DNA of 64,000 nt from Porites lobata. Taxonomy: Eukaryota; Cnidaria; Anthozoa; Scleractinia; Poritidae. The stretch covers positions 2,262,001 to 2,326,000 of the forward strand of contig CALNXK010000040.1 of the NCBI GenBank assembly GCA_942486035.1, in the 5' to 3' direction. The translations under genes and the position numbers were made by a program. How positions within the stretch are numbered: the first letter of the stretch is position 1; each line of letters opens with the position of its first letter. The notes beneath the pieces were generated by a model that saw nothing but the letters and a program-made list of their open reading frames with translations, made no database searches and was not told the origin of the DNA. Shown in pieces: positions 56,545 to 64,000 of the stretch.

Positions 56545-59500
56545 GCAAGGAAAGGGAGAAGCGGGAGGAAACTGGGGACATGTAGGCAGAAGAAAAAAAA
56601 CTCTAAATACCACAAAAGTCAACAGCCTTACTTTAACATGCTAAAATACCATTAACAATTCTTGTTATTCTCCAGTCATAATACTGTGTGAATGTTGAAA
56701 TGAGGTTAAACTGAAATGCTTTCATTCTTCTTTTCACTGTGGTCAGGTGTAATAGCACTAATGATAATGACAATGATGATTGTAATGATAATGATAATGA
56801 TAATGATAATGACAATAAAAATGATATTGATAATAAGAATGATAATCAGATAATGTTAAAAATAGAGTAATGAAACAATAACCAATAGTGAGAAAAAATA
56901 CAAACTATCAGTCTTACGTAGAATCTGCAAGATCAGACAGTCCAAAGTGAATTTACACGAAACAGCAGAAGATTAGGAAGAAAATGAACCCTTTTCACGG
57001 ACTTTTTTTACAGTGCGTCTCAGCTGTGTTTCGTATCCCGTAGAGCTCCCAATTGCCCTGAGTTTAAGCAGCAACGACTGCGATGGCTATGAAAATGTCA
57101 CATAAAAACAGGGGCAACCGGCGACTTTTTTTCTGTAAAATTACTGTTCGAAGGAACAAATATTGCCTGAAAAATTCTAAAGCTTGAGAAAAGCTAAAAA
57201 ATTTCTGGAGCGATAACCGTTCCATTCGTCTAAATAGCTTAACTGCGATTTGTCACATCTTATTATCAAGATATTGCGATTATTGTTAAAAAAGGCCTCC
57301 TAAAACTTTCGGTATAAAGACAAAACGTCCCCTAAATTTTCTACTGAAATTAAGGCTAATTCATGTCCTCGAACTTTCGACTGGACCCATAAGGGTAGCT
57401 AACACTTTCGGTTGAGACAAAAAAGCCACCTAAAACTTTCGTGACGACCAAAGTACCCCTAAGACATCCGAACAGATAAATAGTTTTTAGGGCAACTCCA
57501 AATTAACCAAACAGGCTCCTAAGGCATAGAGAAAACCATCTGAGGCACTTTTGGCGTATTTGGAAACAATCGGTCGTTGGGTGCCCCTGTAAAAAGTGAA
57601 TTCGCGCTGCTTTAAACTTTAACGGGCATATATTTTTATCTCCTTCAATGTTTCAAATGCTGGCAATTTTTTTGGAGTTGAATTCTAAAAGACTTAATCG
57701 AATGCAGGACAAGAAAAAGAAGATCGTTGTCTTGTGTTCTCGTCCTCCACAAAAAGTGAAATTACAGTTAAGCGGTGACCGCAAAGAAATGTACATAGAA
57801 GCGTGATGCACGAGCAAAGTTGTTGCTTTTCTTAAACCTATTGCTTTTTTGCCGTTGCCCGCCATGAAGCCCTCCTGGAGTTGTTTAATTAGCTAACGAC
57901 ACACTGAACATAAATGACCCAAGGTTCCTGGGAGCTGCGTGGGAAATTAGTCCCAGTTTTCCTTATTTCAATGTAGTCTTAAAAGTACCCAAGATGGCGG
58001 GCGGTTGTGAATTTAATACCAGCCTTAACCCAAGTCCGACTCGATCTCTTTTACAGCCATTTTTGGTGTCGTCGTGCAACTCTCCTTGTTACGTGGCGGC
58101 ACAAAAAACGGCTGCTAAGGATGTAATAATTGCCGGCGTATTTTTTGGTCGAGCGAAAGCTGCTTTTTTATGTTCGTAATGCCGTGGTCGTCATCTTTGA
58201 TGTTATTTACAGAGGAAGATTGGGGAGAACAGAAATATCTACCCTAGGGCGATAGACGGTGACGGGGGATATGGAGAGGAGAAAATACACGAGCGTAAAC
58301 ATTCGCGCACTCGAAGAAAACCCCTGCTATGCAGTTTAAGAAGACTACTACAGTCGGTATGCGGTTTGAAAGTATGAAGTATATGAAGTATATCTGAAAC
58401 TATTATCCTTGGAGTAAATTTGATTTCATAGTTTCATAGTTTCATAATTGATTTCATAGTACGAAGAGTCACATTTGAACAACATAGTTCTTACAAATTA
58501 AGCCGAAAAGTCTGCACTTTCCACTTATAAATACTTAGAGATTTTCAAAAAATGAATAATGGTAAGATTAGCAAAAAAGAGAACCCAGGATTTTACAGTG
58601 TGGACACTCAAACCGGGACACTTGGAAGAAGATCGCCCAATCCAACGTTTTCTGAAAACAAAAAGATCCTAAATTTTTTTTTGCAAACGGATTTATAAAC
58701 TTCAAGGTTCAACCATGCAAACGTTGAAAACTTTAAAACAATTTGAACCTACCTGACGTATCAGGAAACAGCCCGCTGTGATTGGACGAGCTTCTTCCAA
58801 GTGCTCCGGTGCCGGAGAAATTGCTTAGTTTTTGTAAATAAAGCAAATCGTAATTTTTCCAAACACTATATTCCTCGGCGCAATTATTTAACCTTTTCAA
58901 AACTAAAACACGTTTCTTTGAAATTTTAAGCCTTCCATAAATATACCTGACTAGTAAGCTAGATAAACCAAAACCCTAAAAGCCTAACCAAATCTTTTTC
59001 CAGTGCAAGTGATTTTCATTTTGTTTCCAGATTGACACCATAAGGGTTGAAAATAGGCAAACGCCAAATAGCTACTAGCTTTTCGACAGAAGAAACCGTT
59101 GAGACCTAACAGCTTAAACATATTTGACTAATGGACTGTACATGTCAGCTTCCTGATGGGTCTTATTCAGGAATTACTCACCGTATTGGAAATATGTTTA
59201 ACGTTCTAGCAAAGATGAATCTTTGGTGAGACTGAAGACGTTAATGGATGCTTGATAAACAGTGTTGTGAAGTGAATATTATCGTTACTTATGGTTTATG
59301 GCTTATTGCGATGTTTGCCTCAATTTCGTGCGAAAATATCCCCCCGAAATGCTGGCGAAATGATAACGGCAAGACCGGCTTTTTAAATCATGTTTTTAAC
59401 CTCTATTTCCTATTGCTTTGAATTCTCAATAAGTCAAAATTAAATAGCTACATAAAACATACAGAACATAACTTCTTTTTACGCAACATCGCTTACCGCC

Positions 59501-60817
59501 CATTACATTTAATCTTCGAAACTTTCATTTAAGTGATACGCACTTCAATACATCCTCCTGTCAACATTTCTCAGGATTTCGATTCTTATCGTAACTAAAG
59601 AGCTAGATGCCGGCCGGAAATTACTAAGAGTTCATTTTCACCAGTTGATATCTCTCATCTTTTGAAATTGCTATGCGCCTAAATACCTTTAAAAAATTGT
59701 CAATCCTACGCATTGTTTACAACTGCACGTGATAATCCGGTCTTTCTCAGTTTACCCTTATGTACTTTTACAGTGTAGGGATGCCTGAATGATTAGGCTT
59801 TGTGCTATTTACCATCTTTTAATAGTTTGCTTTGAAAAAGCAGAACTTCAAAGGGGCACAGTCAACCACCTGCGCATTTGATACCATTTCTTAGCTGATT
59901 TGCATATAACAAGATACGCGATTTATACTGTTTTAAACTAAATATGATAAAATAATATATTAATAGGGTGAATAAAAACAATACTCAGGAAAATATCGAA
60001 CATCGAATGAAACATTAGGCAAGATTGAGGCGAATTTCTAGATGTATCCGACGTTTGCCTATATTTCGGGTTGACGTAAACGCTTTTCAAAGTTGCAAAA
60101 CTAGTGTCCGGGTCACCGCGGCCCCAAAGCTGACTGTGTTCCATTAAATTTATTCTGCGGTTTCATAGGACAGTGATAGGAGCGGATCCGGTGCGGAGTC
60201 AAGAATCGGTGACATATTACTTGCGCTGCCTTAAAGACTTTCCGATAGCATTTTTGCTTCGGGGTCACTAATAAACGTTATGATAACATTTTCTGATCGT
60301 TTGTCTTGGGAACCGTATATAAAAATGAGCACTTATAAGAAAGCATGTTTACCCAAAAAAAAACAAGCAAACAAACAACCAAATGTTTTGTCCAATTCTA
60401 AACACAGACCGTTTGTTTAATATTTGTTGCAACATCCGTCAAATCAGTGGCTTGGTTAAGTTGTTCTTCCAGAACTAATCTACCAAGTAGAATGCACTTT
60501 GATTAAAAGTGGTCGGATTTTATCCAAGGTTATCAATAATAACTGGTTCAAAATTTAATGAAGTTTTCTACAGCAACGTAGCATAATCTAACGCAGATTA
60601 TTAGAAGCACTATCCTACTATTCTTATCTTTTTTAAAAATACTGTAATAAAAATGCAGAGAAGAAAGGGTAAGAAGCAAGATCCGATAGTAATGCAAGAT
60701 TTGCAGGACTTTTCAAAGGAAAGTTAAAGTGGTCTTTTATTAATCCTTACATCTGAACAAAAATTATTTACTGAATGCAATTAAAAGGATATTCCTGCTT
60801 TCTGAACCTTGGTTTCC
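56545..60817. other. Long intergenic stretch with small repeats
   Basis: A taatga microsatellite lies at about 56758-56835. Bases about 57200-57590 contain pieces of the gttgggtgcccctg family. 58045-58118 is a hairpin of the gcagcc-ttttttggtgtcg family (cagccatttttggtgtcgtc and its complement). Short direct tatgaagtatatgaagtat and tttcatagtttcata repeats lie near 58375-58445. No supported gene. Confidence 0.45.
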
Positions 60818-60825
60818 TATAAAAG
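60818..60825 (+). promoter_or_regulatory. TATA box of peptide gene C
   Basis: TATAAAAG, 113 bases before the ATG. About 20 bases on, the sequence gtgttgggagcttcaaac resembles gtgttggaacttcacac at the same place in gene D, suggesting a homologous core promoter. Confidence 0.7.
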
Positions 60826-60930
60826 GGATACTTTATGTGTTGGGAGCTTCAAACTTTCCCCTGACTTTGTCTTTGCGGAGCCGGCTTTCAAGAGCAACAT
60901 TTTGAGTCTCGAGGCAATACAGTTTTCAAG

Positions 60931-61608
60931 ATGAACTCAAAAGTGATCTTTGTTCTTGTTTTTGTTATATTGTCAACGTTGATAAGTCAAGGCGAGGCTT
61001 TTCGTGCAGGAACCGGTGGTTTGGGAAAGAAACGTGAATTAAATGGGTGTGTCGAGGTAAAGTCCGTCTTATTGCCTTATGGCAACGTAGTGTTTTTATT
61101 AGTATGGGCCAAAACGTTTTCATGAAATAACCCTTAATGATCTCTTACAAGAACCAGCAATCAAAAAGACATCTTTGGCGCTTGAAATCTGTGTTATTTT
61201 TCTATTCTTCCCCCAGGTGCAGTGTGTAACAATAACGCGCTTCAAGCAAAGAATAGTGCAGTTTTTAGATCAGTCCTACGTGAATTTTACGCAAACGTTT
61301 CCCATCTCCTTCCCAAGAAAAATGGAGATAGGGTTCCTGTGCAGTGAAAGTTCAAGTGAGGATTTCTTAGCACAGGAAGAGGGGCTCTGATATCAACATC
61401 AAATTTGCCAAAAGATCCAACGGTGAGAGGCAGTTTCTAGGTTAAAGCTGTTGGCCAACCATGAGCAATGTTCCTTCGTCTTTCTAATTTTGATCTCTCT
61501 AAATTGTCTTAGGTCACAAGTCAGCTGCAACGTATCTGTACAATTGCTGCAACTGCATGTCATGAGCCAATGGGGAGACGAGAAATGGACATGTACATCT
61601 CCAACTGA
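60931..61608 (+). CDS. CX6C secreted peptide precursor C (two exons)
   Basis: Exons 60931-61056 and 61513-61608 give 73 residues. Exon 1 (42 codons) has a signal peptide (MNSKVIFVLVFVILSTLI, then SQGEA) and FRAGTGGL followed by Gly-Lys-Lys-Arg, predicting the amide FRAGTGGL-NH2. An extra Cys40 lies in LNGCVE. The donor gag|gtaaag is phase 0. The acceptor ttgtcttag|gtc opens exon 2 with RICTIAATAC (Cys51, Cys58; six residues between) and a short polar tail ending MYISN. A second in-phase acceptor at 61216 (cccccag|gtg) would give an alternative 3' exon to 61390. This is the best TATA and amidation example in the family. It is convergent with gene D. Confidence 0.82.
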
Positions 61609-61943
61609 ACTAAATTGGACGCTGGTCTTTCGACGAAGTCTCTTTGTTCTAAGCATAGTTAATAGAGGGAATGGTTATGAAACCCGACAAAGTTCTTTGT
61701 TGTATGTTTTTGTTCTCTTTTTTGGCCTTGGTTATTTTATTAAATCATTTTAAATTATAGAACCTTTTCACTTGACGTCAAGTGCATGCGCCATTTTGGT
61801 GCCCCAAACCAGTCCCGCGGGAGTTGGACTCTTTTCTTAAATGTAAACGCTTTCTTTTGTAGTAAATAATTTACATAACGGCTGGCCACGTGAGTGAAAA
61901 CGCTTACCAATAACAGAAAGAAAGATAACTTGTTAGTCTTGCT

Positions 61944-61949
61944 TTATTA
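61944..61949 (-). terminator. Poly(A) signal of peptide gene D
   Basis: AATAAA on the minus strand, about 122 bases past the TGA stop. Confidence 0.55.
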
Positions 61950-62070
61950 ATTAATTTATCAACAATTCCCTTTTGCTCATTTCTCATCAGTTTAAAAGCT
62001 ACAGTTTTCTTTACGATAGGCACAGCATGGGCAGTGTTCTGTTGGCAACATTAAGCCATTGTTAAAGATT

Positions 62071-63162
62071 TCATTTTTCTTCACTGCTTGGTTTCCAGGT
62101 TTCCACGGATCGCCCCCTCGCTGGTTTTCGGCAAATAGGTGCAACGCTTGCACAGATGGTGCACAAATATTGCGGTGTATACTCGTCTGGAAGCTAAAAA
62201 ATTAAAAAAACATCAACAGACAGGAAGTCAGGCGAACTACGTACTTAGCAGTTATCCTCTTCATTCCACCACCAAAATCCTTTCCTCACTGATAGTCCAA
62301 AAGTCAAAAAATCTCTGACTTATTCTCTCTTGCAAAATATAAAAAACTAAATGCAACCTTGTGAACTGAGTTAAGTTAATTGAAGAGATCTCATCTGAAT
62401 GGTCTGTCATAGAATGGAATATTTTGTCCAAAGACCTAAAGGTTTAATGCATAGTAAATAAATGGTGATTGCAGTATGCTGTCGAGAAACTCAAAAGTGA
62501 GAAAGCCTTACTAATAAGTACTACCATGTAAAAGTACTGCCAAAGAGGTTTCATTTGAATGGTCACATCATAAGATTTCATCCACAGACTCAAAAGCTAG
62601 AGCTACACTAAATAAATACAACTGTAGTACCATGTGAGAGCACTGCTGAAGAGGTTTTGATTTGAAGGGTCACACCATAAGATTTCATCCAGAGTCTCAA
62701 AAGTTAGAACTACACAGTACAAATAAACAGTACCATGTGAAAGTACTGCCAAAGAGGTTTCATTTGAATGGTCACATCATAAGATTTAATCCACAGACTC
62801 TGAGGGAAGAACAACATACTAGATAAATAGTGCCATGTGAAAGCACTGCTAGAAACTGCTGAAGAGGTTTTTGTGGAAATTGATTGACTTACATAGTTAC
62901 AAGTTATTAAAAGTGCTCATTCTAAAGCTGACGAGCTTTTTTTGAAATTCACCTTTTTTTACAGCTTTTTCTAAGAGATGAGGCGAGGGTCGGGAATTTT
63001 CGCAGGGATTAAAAGGATGTATTTTACCTGTATACGACCAGGGAGGGAATCGCGTTTCTTTCCATGACGGAGATCGCCCGCCGTTCCAACATGAAAAGCC
63101 TCGCTTTGAAGTAATAACGTTGTAGCTAGAATAAATACAACAAGGAAAACTTTGGAGGTCAT
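62071..63162 (-). CDS. CX6C secreted peptide precursor D (two exons)
   Basis: Exons 63162-63028 and 62193-62071 give 85 residues. Exon 1 has 45 codons: a signal peptide (MTSKVFLVVFILATTLLL, then QSEA) and FHVGTAGDLRH followed by Gly-Lys-Lys-Arg, predicting FHVGTAGDLRH-NH2. The signal peptide start resembles gene C (MNSKVIFVLVF). The donor cag|gtaaaa is phase 0; the acceptor ttttttag|ctt opens exon 2. Its Cys pattern is CTICASVAPIC (Cys56, Cys59, Cys66): the family CX6C pair plus one extra Cys. The tail is basic, then acidic (SSEEK end). The intron of 834 bases contains a 100-105 bp minisatellite. It is the paralogue closest to gene C by promoter and exon 1. Confidence 0.82.
62380..62880. repeat. 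100-105 bp minisatellite in the intron of gene D
   Basis: Units open at about 62523, 62628, 62731 and 62831 with taccatgtgaaagtactgcc-type words, followed by gaggtttcatttgaatggtc and aagatttcatccacagactc. A diverged partial unit precedes them near 62385. Copies 1 and 3 are closer to each other than to copy 2. Confidence 0.85.
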
Positions 63163-63273
63163 CTCTAGGGTTGGTATAGTCAGGACGTACAACGCTTCTA
63201 AATTTTTAGGAGGTAAAGATAAGGACCAATCCAAGCCAGTTCGAGAGTGTGAAGTTCCAACACGGCAGGCGTC

Positions 63274-63282
63274 CTTTTTATC
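63274..63282 (-). promoter_or_regulatory. TATA-like box of peptide gene D
   Basis: ATAAAAAGG on the minus strand, 112-120 bases before the ATG, followed by gtgttggaacttcacac as in gene C. Confidence 0.6.
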
Positions 63283-64000
63283 GAAAAAGCAAGACCTGGT
63301 CTGCCGGATTTTACTTTACGCAAATGGAATTCTTCATAGATAACGAATAATAATATACATCGCCGATCTGCGTAACAATCGTTTTCCAATAAATATATTT
63401 TAAACGTAATCACTGTTTTATTTCCGTTCCGCTTCCTTTCTCTCTTTTTGAAGACAATAATTTCACTGTACCTATTGGCTCATTAAGTCAATCCATCCTT
63501 ACAAATTTCGTCCATTTTCTCTACAGCTGGTTTCTCCCAAATAAAGAAAAAAAAACCTCGTTCATTTAGACCTATTTATGTGAGCTTCCAGAAATTTTGC
63601 CTGTCTCCTTGAAAATAATCAAAGGCAGTCATATCTACATAACATTAATCCCCGAGGGAGTAATTCGTTTTAATCACTGATTGTATCACGTAACGACAAC
63701 AAACCGTTAAAAACTTAAAAAGAGTCTACTATCTGTATGTTCATGACTACGGAGTGCTGTGATTTCTGTCGTTTAAAGTATTAAAGTACTTTTTGTCTCA
63801 TCGTACAGGGCCTCTGCTTTTAACTTGCTAACTCTATAATTTCTTTCGTGAATAGCTTTATCAATATTAAAGTTTTCGTAAAATCTCTCTTTAGCTTTGA
63901 CTTATTGAATTTCTCACTTAAAACGTAAACAAAAATATACTACTGATACCGTTTAAAGATTACATGTTCATTCTTTACTTTAATGCTTAACTGGGCGGAT
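63283..64000. other. Intergenic end of window, nothing supported
   Basis: AT-rich. No exon, repeat family or hairpin was recognised. Confidence 0.4.

Noticed and set aside
63163..63234. Longer N-terminus for peptide gene D
   Set aside because: It also starts with a non-ATG codon and lies in the leader. The ATG at 63162 begins the signal peptide.

Overview
The window looks like a piece of an animal nuclear genome, most likely an anthozoan cnidarian such as a stony coral (inference, not proven). The basis is AT-rich sequence, short exons with GT-AG introns, many small hairpin or MITE-type repeats, a Penelope-type remnant, TTAGGG telomere-type motifs, and small secreted peptide precursors with Gly-Lys-Arg amidation/cleavage sites. 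No bacterial-style operons, rRNA or convincing tRNA genes were seen. No open frame is long; genes had to be read as spliced exons.

Layout. 1-9.1 kb: repeats plus one possible first coding exon (1857-2005). 9.2-16.2 kb: a complete seven-exon gene on the minus strand for a 263-residue short-chain dehydrogenase of the 15-hydroxyprostaglandin dehydrogenase type. 17.06-22.23 kb: a giant imperfect inverted repeat (arms about 1.8 kb) whose right arm holds a pogo-like element, which itself holds a second element. 25.6-26.0 kb: a Penelope-type GIY-YIG remnant. 27.6-33.3 kb: about 33 units of a 180-bp satellite rich in telomere-like repeats, with two orientation switches. 34.8-35.1 kb: a fresh 119-bp tandem duplication. 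37.9-42.8 kb: two convergent paralogous neuropeptide-type precursors. 49.5-63.3 kb: four genes of a small secreted peptide family.

The main discovery is this peptide family. Five genes (22367-24585 minus, 49568-50467 minus, 51847-54486 minus, 60931-61608 plus, 62071-63162 minus) share one design: a TATA-like box 80-120 bases before the ATG; exon 1 of 37-45 codons with a signal peptide ending in EA; in four of five a mature N-terminus starting with Phe, usually followed by a Gly-rich segment; in three an amidation signal GKR or GKKR; one phase-0 intron; and exon 2 of 31-48 codons with a Cys-x6-Cys pair and a charged tail. Sequences outside the design differ strongly, as expected for duplicated, diverging peptide hormones or other secreted peptides. 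I do not recognise the family by name.

The two precursors at 39.8 and 42.7 kb are a separate family. They share a signal peptide, pro-region, splice acceptor just before the ATG and poly(A)-signal context, but their processed peptides have diverged. The window may therefore be a local hot spot for secreted signalling-peptide genes in a repeat-rich, duplication-prone region.
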